In this document: in pieces, positions 38,645 to 48,144 of the stretch
How positions within the stretch are numbered: the first letter of the stretch is position 1
Layout: every line of letters starts with the position of its first letter
DNA from: CAXSBR01 sp964252015
Lineage (GTDB): Bacteria > Actinomycetota > Actinomycetes > Mycobacteriales > Jatrophihabitantaceae
Assembly: GCA_964252015.1 (NCBI GenBank)
Contig: CAXULW010000004.1
Location: 1 to 64,000, forward strand
DNA length: 64,000 nucleotides
Reading direction: 5' to 3'
The notes under the pieces: model-generated
The model's input: the letters and a program-made list of their open reading frames with translations, nothing else
Databases searched by the model: none
Told to the model about the DNA's origin: nothing
Position numbers and translations under genes: made by a program

Positions 38645-40135
38645 TCAGGCTACGCCGATCGAACTGAGGAACGGCTGTAGAGCCGCGGCCAGATCGTCGT
38701 TCACCCGTGCGGTCAGGGTAGTGCCGTCAGCGCCGTGCGTCTCGGTGAGCAGTTCACCCTCGGAATGCACCCGTGCCACCAGGTCACCGCGCTGGAACGG
38801 GATCTGGACGGTCAGCGACTGCTGCGGACGGGGCAGTCGGGCATCGATCAGGGCGGTAAGGGCAGTCAGGCCTTCGCCGGTCCGAGCCGAGACGAAGATC
38901 CCGTCCGGAGCCAGGGCCCGCAATCGGATGAGCGTCTCCGGATCGGCGGCGTCGATCTTGTTGAAGACGAGCTGCTCGGGTACGGCGAGTGCGTCGATGT
39001 CGGCCAGCACCTCGCGCACGGAGCGAATCTGCTCTTCGGGGTCGGCGTCCGAGGCGTCGACCACATGGAGCATGAGATCTGCGTCGGCCACTTCTTCAAG
39101 CGTGGAGCGGAACGCCTCGACCAGCTGGTGGGGCAGGTGGCGCACGAAACCCACCGTGTCGGCCAGGGTGAACGTCCGTCCGTCCGCGCTCTCGCAGCGA
39201 CGCACGGTCGGGTCGAGGGTGGCGAACAAGGCGTTCTCCACCAGCACGCCGGCGCCAGTGATGCGGTTGAGCAACGACGACTTGCCCGAGTTGGTGTACC
39301 CGGCCAGCACCACGCTGGGGATGCGGTTCTGGTTCCGGCGCGAGCGTTTGACGTCGCGTGCGGTCTTCATCCCCGCGATCTCTTTGCGCAGTTTGGCCAT
39401 GCGGATGTTGATCCGACGGCGGTCGATCTCGATCTTGGTCTCACCCGGCCCACGGCCACCGATACCGGCACCGCCGGCCGCCCGGCCACCGACCTGGCGG
39501 GACAGGGACTCACCCCAGCCACGCAGGCGCGGCAGGAGGTACTGCATCTGGGCCAGCTCGACCTGGGCCTTGCCCTCCCGCGAGCGCGCGTGCTGGGCGA
39601 AGATGTCGAGGATCAGCGCGGTGCGATCCACCACCTTGACCTTGACGATGTCCTCGAGCTGACGCAACTGGCCCGGGGTCAGCTCGCCGTCACAGATCAC
39701 GGTGTCGGCGGCGGTGGCCACTACGGCCGAGCGCAGCTCCTTGGCCTTGCCGGAGCCGATGTAGGTGGCGGCGTCGGGCTTGTCACGGCGCTGGATGAGC
39801 GCGTCGAGGACCTCGGAACCGGCCGTCTCGGCCAGTCGGGCCAGCTCGTGCAGCGAGTTTTCGGCCTCGGCCAGGGTGCCGGTGGTCCAGACCCCGACGA
39901 GCACGACCCGCTCCAGACGCAGCTGGCGATACTCGACCTCGGTGACGTCGGCGAGCTCGGTGGACAGCCCGGCGACGCGGCGCAGAGCCTGACGGTCCTC
40001 CAGGTCGGCCGAGGAATCCAGTGGGCCGAACCCGGCCGGGTCTGGCTCGGCCGACGGGAACTCGGTGGACAGGAAGACGTCCACGTCATCGGGGGACGTG
40101 GACGCCGGCGGCAGGGGAGTGGCGTGAGAAGTCAT
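38645..40135 (-). CDS. hflX: Ribosome-associated GTPase HflX
   Basis: A 496-residue HflX. The N-terminal HflX domain (about 50-270) has VAGLSTELADVTEVEYRQLR, AATYIGSGKAKEL and the glycine-rich GGRGPGETK loop (226-234). The GTPase domain has G1 GYTNSGKSS (279-287), G3 DTVGFV, G4 NKID and G5 SARTGEGL. A small C-terminal domain follows. HflX binds the 50S subunit and splits stalled ribosomes. The start ATG 40135 (MTSHATPL) keeps an N-terminus of family-like length; ATG 40159 is possible, and the longer frame to 40504 overlaps dapF and is rejected. A 17-bp repeat lies upstream. The neighbour dapF is 140 bp away. Confidence 0.95.
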   Translation of the reverse strand: MTSHATPLPPASTSPDDVDVFLSTEFPSAEPDPAGFGPLDSSADLEDRQALRRVAGLSTELADVTEVEYRQLRLERVVLVGVWTTGTLAEAENSLHELARLAETAGSEVLDALIQRRDKPDAATYIGSGKAKELRSAVVATAADTVICDGELTPGQLRQLEDIVKVKVVDRTALILDIFAQHARSREGKAQVELAQMQYLLPRLRGWGESLSRQVGGRAAGGAGIGGRGPGETKIEIDRRRINIRMAKLRKEIAGMKTARDVKRSRRNQNRIPSVVLAGYTNSGKSSLLNRITGAGVLVENALFATLDPTVRRCESADGRTFTLADTVGFVRHLPHQLVEAFRSTLEEVADADLMLHVVDASDADPEEQIRSVREVLADIDALAVPEQLVFNKIDAADPETLIRLRALAPDGIFVSARTGEGLTALTALIDARLPRPQQSLTVQIPFQRGDLVARVHSEGELLTETHGADGTTLTARVNDDLAAALQPFLSSIGVA

Positions 40136-40182
40136 CGCCGTCAATCGTCCCAGGTTCATCTCCCGCGGGCCACGGAATTTCC

Positions 40183-40220
40183 CCCAAAGCCCTCGATCGC
40201 CCACCCAAAGCCCTCGATCG
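40183..40220 (-). repeat. 17-bp direct repeat, two copies
   Basis: CCCAAAGCCCTCGATCG at 40183-40199 and 40204-40220, identical, with a period of 21 bp. It lies in the dapF-hflX gap, about 50-85 bp before the hflX start. Confidence 0.93.
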
Positions 40221-40275
40221 TCCAACCTTGCGCGGCGTCGGATGATGCGACAGACGCCCGATGAGAACGTGACCG

Positions 40276-41187
40276 TCACTCGTGAGCGGCGTCGATCCAG
40301 GCGGGTTCGAGCTCCACCCGGGCGACGATGACCGCCGGACCGGACAGCTGGACATGCCCGTCCGGGCGCCACCGGGCCGCGCACACCCCGCCGGGCACAA
40401 CGACGCGCCACGGGCGGCCGTCTCCCCCGGCCCGGCCCGACACCCCCGGTGGAGCGGACGTGGCGGCAGCGGCGACGGTCGCGGCGGCGATCCCGGTTCC
40501 ACACGAACGGGTCTCACCGACACCCCGTTCGTGGACGCGCATGCGCAGCCCGGGTCCCACCCGGGCGACGAACTCGACGTTCTGCCCCTGCGGCAAAGGG
40601 GGTTCGACCGACGGCGGCCGGGTCAGGTCCACCGCGTCCAGCTCGGATTCGTCCACGAACACCACCACGTGCGGATTGGGCATGCTCACGGCCACGCCCG
40701 GACGCGGGCCGCCCAGACCGGGCGCGTCGACCTGGGGGGCAGCGTCGAGCCACCCCGCCGGGCCCAACGTGACCGTGATCCACGAGTCGGGCTCGCCGTC
40801 CGCCGGGCCGGACACCGCGACGACCCCGGCCCGGGTGGCGATGCTCAGCCCGTCCAGGTCGACCAGGCCACGGTCGAGCAGATAGCGAACGAAGACCCGC
40901 GCGCCATTGCCGCACATCTCGGCCACCGAGCCGTCCGCGTTGCGGTAGTCCATGAAGAACTCCGGGCCTGAGTCCGGACCGACCGGTGCGAGGTGACCCA
41001 GCGCTGGGTCGACGGCGCGAGTGCGCACGACCCGCAGCACGCCGTCGGCCCCGACCCCCGCCCGGCGATCGCACAGGGCCCGAACCACGCCGGCCGACAG
41101 CTCGAAGTGCCCGTCGAGGTCCTCGACGATGACGAAATCGTTCTCGGTGCCGTGGCCCTTGTACACGGTCAACGGAGCCGTCGTCAC
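40276..41187 (-). CDS. dapF: Diaminopimelate epimerase
   Basis: A 303-residue DapF. Catalytic Cys C92 is in EMCGNGARV and C228 in RSCGTGIAAA, the two acid/base thiols that interconvert LL- and meso-diaminopimelate. GHGTENDFVI near the N-terminus and SMPNPHVVVFV belong to the mirror-image halves. It supplies meso-DAP for peptidoglycan and lysine. The length is slightly above the usual 275-290 residues owing to a Gly-rich stretch at about 238-255 (SAPPGVSGRAGGDGRPW). The start ATG 41187 overlaps the miaA stop by 4 bp, so translation is coupled to miaA. Confidence 0.97.
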   Translation of the reverse strand: MTTAPLTVYKGHGTENDFVIVEDLDGHFELSAGVVRALCDRRAGVGADGVLRVVRTRAVDPALGHLAPVGPDSGPEFFMDYRNADGSVAEMCGNGARVFVRYLLDRGLVDLDGLSIATRAGVVAVSGPADGEPDSWITVTLGPAGWLDAAPQVDAPGLGGPRPGVAVSMPNPHVVVFVDESELDAVDLTRPPSVEPPLPQGQNVEFVARVGPGLRMRVHERGVGETRSCGTGIAAATVAAAATSAPPGVSGRAGGDGRPWRVVVPGGVCAARWRPDGHVQLSGPAVIVARVELEPAWIDAAHE

Positions 41188-42215
41188 CGGGTCAGCCTAG
41201 GCGGCAGCAGGTCCACCGCGGCGGACAGCAGACCCGGGTCGGCCCCGTCCAACCAGTGCACGCGCGGGTCACGGCGGAACCAGCTGCGTTGCCGACGGGC
41301 GAACCGGCGGGTGGCCCGTTTGGTGACGGCCCAGGCTTCAGCCAGGTCCCCGACCACGGTTCCCGCCTCGTCCAGGATGGCCAGGACCTGCGCGTAGCCC
41401 AGCGCTTTACCCGCGGTCGGGCTGGCCCGCAGACCCACCCGGCTGAGCGCTCGGACCTCGTCGACCAGGCCCCGTTCGGCCATCACGTCGACTCGGAGAT
41501 CGACGCGGTCGTCGAGGTCGGCGCGGTCGACTCCGATCTGCGTCACGTCGTACACCGCGTCGAAACCGGGCATGCGCGCCGTGAACGGTGCGCCGGTGAT
41601 CTCGATGACCTCGAGGGCGCGCACGACGCGGCGGCCGTTGCTGGCCAGGATCGCCGCCGCGGCGCCCGGGTCGAGCTGGGCCAGGCGGGCGTGGAGCACT
41701 GCCGGACCCACGTGTTCGAGCTCGCGGTTCAGCCGGGCGCGGATCGCCGGTGATTCACCGGGGAAGTCCAGGTGGTCCAAGGCGGCGCGCACGTACAGAC
41801 CGGACCCGCCGACCAGCATGGGAACGGCGCCGCGGGCGTGCACCTCGGCGATGACCGCCCGGGCCATCGTCTGGTACTCGGCCACGGCCGCGGACCGCGT
41901 GACCGGCCAGACGTCGAGCAGGTGGTGGACGATCCCGCCCCGCTCCCCCGGCGCGACCTTGGCCGTGCCGATGTCCATCCCGGCGTACAGCTGCATCGAG
42001 TCGGCGTTGACGATCTCGACCGCTCGGGTGTCGGAAAGCCGTTGGGCCAGGGCGACGGCCAGGTCGGACTTGCCGGCCGCGGTGGGCCCGACGACGGCCA
42101 GGACGGGGAGAGTTGCGAGATTCGCGAGCAGGTCGCCCGACACGTCGCCGGCGCGGTCCCGCCCCCGCTCCTCGGCAGCGGCCGGCAAAGGCGCAGCTGA
42201 GCGGGCCGGGTCCAC
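41184..42215 (-). CDS. miaA: tRNA dimethylallyltransferase
   Basis: A 343-residue MiaA. The P-loop GPTAAGKS is at 43-50, NADSMQLYAGMDIGTAK at 70-86, PMLVGGSGLYVRA in the centre, and RRFARRQRSWFRRD at the C-terminus for tRNA contact. It transfers a dimethylallyl group to N6 of A37 in tRNAs reading U-starting codons; MiaB, coded 1.3 kb further, then adds the methylthio group. The start GTG 42215 gives a 36-residue leader; GTG 42143 (MSGDLLANL) just before the P-loop strand is an alternative. It overlaps dapF by 4 bp. Divergent from the DUF349 gene. Confidence 0.96.
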   Translation of the reverse strand: MDPARSAAPLPAAAEERGRDRAGDVSGDLLANLATLPVLAVVGPTAAGKSDLAVALAQRLSDTRAVEIVNADSMQLYAGMDIGTAKVAPGERGGIVHHLLDVWPVTRSAAVAEYQTMARAVIAEVHARGAVPMLVGGSGLYVRAALDHLDFPGESPAIRARLNRELEHVGPAVLHARLAQLDPGAAAAILASNGRRVVRALEVIEITGAPFTARMPGFDAVYDVTQIGVDRADLDDRVDLRVDVMAERGLVDEVRALSRVGLRASPTAGKALGYAQVLAILDEAGTVVGDLAEAWAVTKRATRRFARRQRSWFRRDPRVHWLDGADPGLLSAAVDLLPPRLTR

Positions 42216-42314
42216 CGGATGAGGTTAATCGCGTGGTAACGGTCTGGACTCCATGCCACCGTCACATCACTTCCGGGCGGCATTTCCCAACGCCGTCGTG
42301 TCTAATAAGTCGCT

Positions 42315-43502
42315 ATGGCTTCCGAATGGGGGCGGATCGACGACGACGGAACCGTCTACGTACGAACCGCGGACGGAGAACGGGCGATCGGCTCGTGGCA
42401 AGCCGGCGACTCCGCCGAAGGCCTCGCCTACTACGAACGGCGCTACGCGGACTTGGCCACCGAGGTCGACCTGCTGCGTCGCCGCCTCGATTCGGGTGCC
42501 GGCGAGGCCAAGGCCACCTGGAACCAGGCCGCGGCCCTGCAGGACACGCTGGCCGACGTCGCCGTCATCGGCGATCTCGCAGCGCTGGCCACCTCGCTGG
42601 CCGAGCTGAGGATCGCGGCCGAGGCCAAGCTGGCCGAACAGCTGCTGGCCCGCGACGAGGCCCGCCTGAACGCCGTGGCGGCCAAGGAAGCCCTGGTCAC
42701 CGAGGCCGAGAAACTGGCCGCCGGGGACTCGCAGTGGAAGGCCGCCGGTGACCGCATGCGGGCCATCGTCGAGGACTGGAAGAACATCAAGGGCATCGAC
42801 CGCAAGACCGACGAGGCCCTCTGGAAGCGTTACGCCGCCGCCCGCGACGAGTTCGGGCGCCGGCGCGGTCAGCACTTCGCCGGGCTGGACGCCGAACGCA
42901 CCCAGGTCAAGGCGGCGAAGGAGAAGCTCATCGCCGAGGCCGAGAAGTTGTCCACGTCCACGGACTGGCGCGACACCGGCGAGGCCATGAAGGCCCTGAT
43001 GACGAAGTGGAAGGACGCCGGACGCACGAGCAAAGGTGAAGAAGACGCGCTCTGGAAACGATTCCGGGCGGCTCAGGACGCGTTCTTCGCCAAACGCTCG
43101 GCGACCTTCGCCGAACGTGACGCCGAGCAGGGCGCCAACCAGAAGCTGAAGGAAGCCCTCATCGCCGAGGCGGAGGGGCTGGACGTGAGCGACCCCCGCA
43201 AGGCCCAGGCCCGGCTGCGCGACATCGGCGAGCGCTTCGACGCCGTCGGGCACGTGCCTCGCGACGCCATGAAGCGCCTCGACGATCGCATGCGCGCCGC
43301 CGAGCAGCGCATCCGTACGGCGGCGGATACGTCGCGGTCAACGGCGACCCCGACGGTATCGAACCCGTTCCTGGCTGCCATGCTGGAACGGGTGGCCGAG
43401 GCCGAGGCCAAGCTCGATCGCGCACGCAAGGCCGGCGATGCCGCCCGCATCGCCAAGGCCGAGCAGGACCTGGCCCAGCGCCGGGCGTTACTTCCCTCCT
43501 GA
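42315..43502 (+). CDS. DUF349 repeat protein
   Basis: A 395-residue acidic alpha-helical protein with three to four DUF349 repeats (blocks ending WKAAGDRMRAIVEDWKNIK, WRDTGEAMKALMTKWKDAG, ARLRDIGERFDAVGHVPR), each containing the LWKRFRAAQDAFFAKR-type helix. The first 40 residues form a small separate module (WGRIDDDGTVYVRTADGERA). The C-terminus is a coiled coil (ERVAEAEAKLDRARKAGDAA). DUF349 proteins have been linked to ribosome or RNA interaction and competence in other bacteria; the function is not established. ATG 42315, 99 bp from divergent miaA. It matches the position of mycobacterial Rv2731. Confidence 0.9.
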   Translation: MASEWGRIDDDGTVYVRTADGERAIGSWQAGDSAEGLAYYERRYADLATEVDLLRRRLDSGAGEAKATWNQAAALQDTLADVAVIGDLAALATSLAELRIAAEAKLAEQLLARDEARLNAVAAKEALVTEAEKLAAGDSQWKAAGDRMRAIVEDWKNIKGIDRKTDEALWKRYAAARDEFGRRRGQHFAGLDAERTQVKAAKEKLIAEAEKLSTSTDWRDTGEAMKALMTKWKDAGRTSKGEEDALWKRFRAAQDAFFAKRSATFAERDAEQGANQKLKEALIAEAEGLDVSDPRKAQARLRDIGERFDAVGHVPRDAMKRLDDRMRAAEQRIRTAADTSRSTATPTVSNPFLAAMLERVAEAEAKLDRARKAGDAARIAKAEQDLAQRRALLPS

Positions 43503-43549
43503 GTCTTCCGTTCCGCCGGCTCGAGACCGTAACGATGGCCGGCGGCGGT

Positions 43550-45022
43550 CTAGGTCGGCCGGGCGGTCAGGGTCAGGGCGACGGGCCGGGACGCGATGAG
43601 GTCGACCGCGGCCGGCGCTGGTCCCCGCCAACGCCGGTGGGCGCGGATCGGGGCGTCGGCGACCAGGTGGTGCGGCGCCGCTGCGGTGACGGTGGTCGTG
43701 ACCGTGTCCCCGGGCGTCGGGCCGTCTGAGAAGGGTCGGCCGTCGAGGGCCGGCGGCGCGGCGACGTGGACCAGGCGGCCGTCGCGGGCCCGTCCGGAAA
43801 CGCGGCCGGTGGCACCGTCCTTGCGGCCGTCGCTGGAATTGATCAGCACCTCGACCTCGTGGCCGATCAGGGCGCGGTTGGCGCTCCAGCTGATCTCCTC
43901 CTGGAGCGCAACCAAGCGCTCATACCGCTCCTGCACCACCGCCTTCGGGATCTGGCCGGCCAGGGTGGCCGCCGGAGTACCGGGGCGGGGCGAGTACTGG
44001 AAGGTGAACGCGCTGGCGAACCGGGCCTGCGCCACCACGTCCAGGGTCTGGGCGAAGTCGGCCTCGGTCTCACCGGGGAACCCGATGATGATGTCGGTGG
44101 TGATCGCCGCGGCGGGCATCCGGGCGCGCACCGCGTCGATGATGCCCAGGTAGCGCTCGCGCCGGTAGCTGCGCCGCATGGCCCGCAACACCGCGTCCGA
44201 GCCCGACTGCATCGGCATGTGCAGCTGCGGGCACACCGCCGGGGTCTCGGCCATCGCCGCGATGACGTCGTCGGTGAAATCGCGCGGGTGCGGGCTGGTG
44301 AAGCGGATCCGTTCCAGTCCCTCGATCAGTCCGCAGGCGCGCAGCAGGGCCGCGAATGCACCCGGGTCACCGAAGGAGCGACCGTAGGAGTTCACGTTCT
44401 GTCCGAGCAGGGTGACCTCGACCACACCCTCGGCGACCAGGGCCTCGATCTCGGCCAGGACGTCACCGGGACGGCGGTCGACCTCCCGACCGCGCAGGCT
44501 GGGCACGATGCAGAAGGTGCAGGTGTTGTCGCAGCCGACCGAGATCGACACCCAGGCCGAGAACGGCGACTCCCGCCGCGACGGCAGGTCGGACGGGAAG
44601 TTCTGCAGGGCCTCGACGATCTCGACCTGGGCCTCGTGGTTGTGCCGCGACCGTTCGAGCAGGACCGGCAGGCTGGCCAGGTTGTGGGTGCCGAACACGA
44701 CGTCCACCCACGGCGCCCGTTCCTGGATCGCGCCGCGGTCCTTCTGGGCCAGGCAACCGCCGACGGCGACCTGCATGCCCGCGCGGCGCTTCTTGGCCGG
44801 CAGGATGTGCCCGAGGTTGCCATAGAGCTTGTTGTCGGCGTTCTCGCGGACCGCGCAGGTGTTGAACACGACGAGGTCGACGTCGTTGCCGGCGCCGACG
44901 GCCGCGCGCACGTAGCCCGAGCTCTCCAGCAGGCCGGCCAGCCGTTCCGAGTCGTGGACGTTCATCTGGCAGCCGTACGTACGAATGTCGTAGGTTCGGC
45001 CCGCGCTCAACGTTTCAGTCAT
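43550..45022 (-). CDS. miaB: tRNA-2-methylthio-N6-dimethylallyladenosine synthase
   Basis: A 490-residue methylthiotransferase. The UPF0004 domain Cys are C18 (TYGCQMN), C56 (NTCAVRE) and C90 (GGCLAQ), which bind the auxiliary 4Fe-4S cluster. The radical SAM motif is C164-x3-C168-x2-C171 in VGCDNTCTFC, and a TRAM domain lies at about 375-450. The TYGCQMNVHDSE start and SPHPRDFTDDVI separate it from MtaB/RimO. It acts on the product of MiaA. The C-terminus carries about 35 extra residues after TRAM (APIRAHRRWRGPAPAAVDLI). ATG 45022. The next gene upstream, rny, ends 195 bp away; that gap shows no gene or clear hairpin. Confidence 0.97.
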   Translation of the reverse strand: MTETLSAGRTYDIRTYGCQMNVHDSERLAGLLESSGYVRAAVGAGNDVDLVVFNTCAVRENADNKLYGNLGHILPAKKRRAGMQVAVGGCLAQKDRGAIQERAPWVDVVFGTHNLASLPVLLERSRHNHEAQVEIVEALQNFPSDLPSRRESPFSAWVSISVGCDNTCTFCIVPSLRGREVDRRPGDVLAEIEALVAEGVVEVTLLGQNVNSYGRSFGDPGAFAALLRACGLIEGLERIRFTSPHPRDFTDDVIAAMAETPAVCPQLHMPMQSGSDAVLRAMRRSYRRERYLGIIDAVRARMPAAAITTDIIIGFPGETEADFAQTLDVVAQARFASAFTFQYSPRPGTPAATLAGQIPKAVVQERYERLVALQEEISWSANRALIGHEVEVLINSSDGRKDGATGRVSGRARDGRLVHVAAPPALDGRPFSDGPTPGDTVTTTVTAAAPHHLVADAPIRAHRRWRGPAPAAVDLIASRPVALTLTARPT

Positions 45023-45217
45023 GACGGTGTCGAGTTTAGGGCGCGGATACGCGCAGCTGGATCGCTTCCGTGCTTCGCGCTCGCGCGCCTCCGGCCGCGT
45101 TGTGGTCGCCAGCCCAAGACCAGCAGCGTGGTCACCTTCGGTGCTTGCGTTCAGGGCTGGTCAGCCGCGTAGGCCAGCCGCCGGGGTCGCATCGGGGTCC
45201 GGCCCGCCTGCGTCGTA

Positions 45218-47053
45218 TCAGTGGGCGACTTCGGTGGCGCGGGACTCGCGCACGACGGTGACCCGGATCTGACCGGGGTAGGTGAGTTCATCCTCGATCT
45301 GCTTGGCGATCTCGCGCGCGATGATGCTGGCCTCGAGGTCGTCGACGGCGTCGGGTTGCACCATGACCCGGACCTCGCGGCCGGCCTGCATGGCGAAGAC
45401 CTTGTCCACGCCGTGCCGGGCGGACGCGATCTCCTCGATGCGCTGCAGGCGCTTGACGTAGCTCTCCAACGTCTCCCGTCGCGCGCCCGGACGGGCGGCC
45501 GAACAGGCGTCCGCCGCCTGGGTCAGGACCGCCTCCAGGGTGCGCGGCTGGACCTCGTTGTGGTGGGCTTCGACCGCGTGGGCCACGGCCTCGCTCTCGC
45601 CGTACTTGCGCAACAGCTCGGCGCCGATGATCGCGTGGCTGCCCTGGACCTCGTGGGTGAGGGCCTTGCCGATGTCGTGCAGGAAGGCGCAGCGCTTGAT
45701 CAGAACCGGGTCCAGGCCGAGTTCGGCCGCCATCACCCCGGCGATGTGTGCGGTCTCGACCAGGTGGCCGAGCACGTTCTGCCCGTAACTGGTCCGGTAG
45801 CGCAGCCGGCCCAGCGTGGGGATCAGGTGCTCGTCCAGCTCGCGGATACCGACGTCGGCCAGCGCGTCGTTGGCGGCCCGCAAACATAGCGCCTCGACCT
45901 CGGCCTGGCTCTGTTCGTGGGCCTCCTCGATCCGGTGCGGATGGATGCGGCCGTCGGCGACCAGTTTCTCCAGGGTCAGTCGGCCGACCTCGCGACGGGT
46001 CGGATCGAAACACGACAGCAGGACGGCCTCGGGCGTGTCGTCGATGATGACGTTCACCCCGGTGACCGCCTCGAACGCGCGAATGTTGCGGCCCTCGCGA
46101 CCGATGATCCGGCCCTTCATATCGTCGCTGGGCAGGTGCATCACGCTCACCACGGTCTCCGTGGTCTGCTCGCTGGCACACCGCTGGACGGCCTCGACCA
46201 CGATCCCGCGCGCGGTCTGCAGCGCGGTGGCCCGGGTCTCGGCCTCGATGGAGCGGGCCAGCACGGCCGCGTCGCGCCGCGATGACTCCTCCACCGCTCG
46301 CATCAGCTCGGTTTTTGCCTCGGCCGACGAGAGCCCGGCCACCCGTTCGAGCTCGCGCACCTGCACTTGGGCGCGTTCGTCGAGTTCGGCCCGGCGCTCG
46401 TCCAGCTGGCCGATCTGCTGGTCCAACGCGCGTTCGCGTCGCGTCAGCTCGGCCTGGGCCGAATCAGTCAGCTGCGCGGTTCGCTCGGCCTCCGCCCGGT
46501 CGGCGCGGACCTGGCTGGCGATCTGATCGATCTCGGCTGCTCGCCGGCTCAGTTCGCGCCGCTCGTCGGCAGCGGCGTCGGCAGCGGCCACCCGCTCAGT
46601 GCGCAGGCTGCGCTCGAGCTCCTGAGTGGCGCGGCGGGCTTCCTCGGCCGCGGTCTCGGCCGCTTCCCGGGCCAGGGCGGCCTCGGCCCGCGCGGCCCTG
46701 AGCACCGAAACGGCTTCGGCCTCGGCGGCACGGCGCAGTGCTTCGGCTTCACGTTCGGCCAGCTGACGGGTCGTGGCCGCTTCGTCATCAGCCAGGCGGC
46801 GGGCCTGGTCGCGGTAGGTCTGCAAGTCGTCGCCGGGTCCGCGGGTCGCCACCGCATCCGCCGCGGCCGAGCGCACGCCGCCCGTCGTGTCCGCCCGCCG
46901 GCCCGGACCGTCCCACCGACCCTGATGCCGGGCGCCCGTCCCCCGATTTCCGGAGCGGCGGGAGTGCGCCTCGCGCGAACGGATCACAACAACGAACAGC
47001 ACTGCCACCAGGACGAACAGAAATGCGAGAGCGACATACAGAACCCACGCCAT
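45218..47053 (-). CDS. rny: Ribonuclease Y
   Basis: A 611-residue RNase Y. An N-terminal transmembrane helix at about 3-25 (VLYVALAFLFVLVAVLFVVV) anchors it to the membrane. A 200-residue coiled coil follows (Ala/Glu/Arg-rich, 70-280), then a KH domain (GREGRNIRAFEAVTGVNVII at about 320-340) and an HD domain with FLHDIGKALTHEVQ, the metal-binding His-Asp pair, and VEAHHNEVQPRT. It initiates mRNA decay by endonucleolytic cuts. The segment between the helix and coiled coil (30-70) is basic and disordered. GTG/ATG 47053. RNase Y is not found in mycobacteria, so its place between miaB and recX differs from that genus. Confidence 0.95.
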   Translation of the reverse strand: MAWVLYVALAFLFVLVAVLFVVVIRSREAHSRRSGNRGTGARHQGRWDGPGRRADTTGGVRSAAADAVATRGPGDDLQTYRDQARRLADDEAATTRQLAEREAEALRRAAEAEAVSVLRAARAEAALAREAAETAAEEARRATQELERSLRTERVAAADAAADERRELSRRAAEIDQIASQVRADRAEAERTAQLTDSAQAELTRRERALDQQIGQLDERRAELDERAQVQVRELERVAGLSSAEAKTELMRAVEESSRRDAAVLARSIEAETRATALQTARGIVVEAVQRCASEQTTETVVSVMHLPSDDMKGRIIGREGRNIRAFEAVTGVNVIIDDTPEAVLLSCFDPTRREVGRLTLEKLVADGRIHPHRIEEAHEQSQAEVEALCLRAANDALADVGIRELDEHLIPTLGRLRYRTSYGQNVLGHLVETAHIAGVMAAELGLDPVLIKRCAFLHDIGKALTHEVQGSHAIIGAELLRKYGESEAVAHAVEAHHNEVQPRTLEAVLTQAADACSAARPGARRETLESYVKRLQRIEEIASARHGVDKVFAMQAGREVRVMVQPDAVDDLEASIIAREIAKQIEDELTYPGQIRVTVVRESRATEVAH

Positions 47054-47459
47054 CGAAGCCTCCGTCCCGTGCGAAACACGGACTCCATGAACGTCCTACC
47101 ACGACGTTCATCAGTGCAGCCCGCTGATCGCCGGCCGACCCAGGACAGCTTCGCCGCAACGCTCGAGGTACCTCGTCCTCGTGGTCCACCAATCTCGCTC
47201 AGAACCTGATGTGCCTATCCAAAACGAACGTAGAAAGTTCGAAAAAGTAACGATCTGTAGGCGTCTTACATGAACCCCGTGTGAACGCAATGACGCAACC
47301 TGGATTCCACGAGGCTAAGTACGGTCTGTGACCAGGTCAAGCCAGCCCTTCCGCCGACGCGTGCGCTGACCGCTTCGCGGTCGTCGTTCCCGCCGACAGC
47401 TCGGACCGAGAACGCGTTCCGGGTCGACGTCCGCGGGACCTGCACTTCGCTCGGACGTG
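47054..47459. other. 406-bp gap between rny and recX without a gene
   Basis: No convincing coding region. It holds an imperfect inverted repeat ATGAACGT / ACGTTCAT near 47090-47113 and a relatively A+T-rich stretch at 47215-47305 with the dyad CGAAC-N7-GTTCG (47225-47241; spacing too long for an SOS box). There is a small hairpin GACCGC-TTC-GCGGTC near 47370. The A+T-rich part is the most likely place of the rny promoter; the hairpin may end the recA-recX transcript. Confidence 0.6.
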
Positions 47460-48143
47460 TCAGTCGTCGACGTCGGTAGGCAGTCCGGCCTCGGCCAGAC
47501 GCTCGCGAACCACGTGGTAGGCCAACCCGGGCGGGTATCCCTTGCGGGCCAGCATGCCCACCAGGCGGCGAGCCTGGACCTGGGGCTCGAGGGTGGCCAC
47601 CGTTCGCAGCTTGCGCTGCACCAGCTCACGGGCCGCCGCCAGTTCGGCCTCGGAGTCGATGGCCGACACGGCCGACTCGATCACCTCATGGGCCACCCCG
47701 CGTTGGCGCAGTTTCAGCGTCAACGCGCGGCGCCCCAACCCGGCCTCTCGGTGCCGGGAATCGACGAAGGATTCGGCCAACGCGGCGTCGTCGATCAAGC
47801 CGACTCGGGTGAAGCGGTCGAGCACCCGTTCCGCGGGCTCGGACGGAACCCCTTTGCGGCTCAGGTAGGCGGCGAGCTCGGCCCGGGTGCGAGCACGGGC
47901 CTCGAGTTGGCGCAGACAGAGCGTGCGAGCGACGGCCTCCGGGTCCGCGTCGACGTCGGCGTCGGCGTCGGCGTGGACGTAGGCGTCATCATGGATGCCG
48001 GCACCGGCGTCCGCGCCAGCACCAGCACCGGTATTGGTGTCAAACCCGGCACCGGCACCTCCACTGGCACCGGAGCCGAAACCTCTGCCGACTCCGGTGC
48101 CCGCCGTCCCGGTGCCGCTGGCACCAGATCGGTCGAACGACAC
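47460..48143 (-). CDS. recX: RecA regulatory protein RecX
   Basis: A 227-residue RecX. Residues 1-65 are a Gly/Ala/Asp-rich low-complexity leader (ending HADADADVDAD, coded by a 6-bp repeat). The three tandem three-helix repeats follow at 70-225: LCLRQLEARARTRAELAAYL, RFTRVGLIDDAALAESFVDS, GRRALTLKLRQRGVAHEVIE and RRLVGMLARKGYPPGLAYHV. RecX binds RecA filaments and limits recombinase activity. GTG 48143 starts 1 nt after the recA stop, so it is co-transcribed. If translation begins later, for instance after the low-complexity leader, the core protein is of normal size (about 160 residues). Confidence 0.94.
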   Translation of the reverse strand: MSFDRSGASGTGTAGTGVGRGFGSGASGGAGAGFDTNTGAGAGADAGAGIHDDAYVHADADADVDADPEAVARTLCLRQLEARARTRAELAAYLSRKGVPSEPAERVLDRFTRVGLIDDAALAESFVDSRHREAGLGRRALTLKLRQRGVAHEVIESAVSAIDSEAELAAARELVQRKLRTVATLEPQVQARRLVGMLARKGYPPGLAYHVVRERLAEAGLPTDVDD

Positions 48144-48144
48144 G

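Noticed and set aside
47222..47241. SOS box upstream of rny
   Set aside because: The dyad CGAAC...GTTCG has a 7-nt spacer; LexA boxes need 4.
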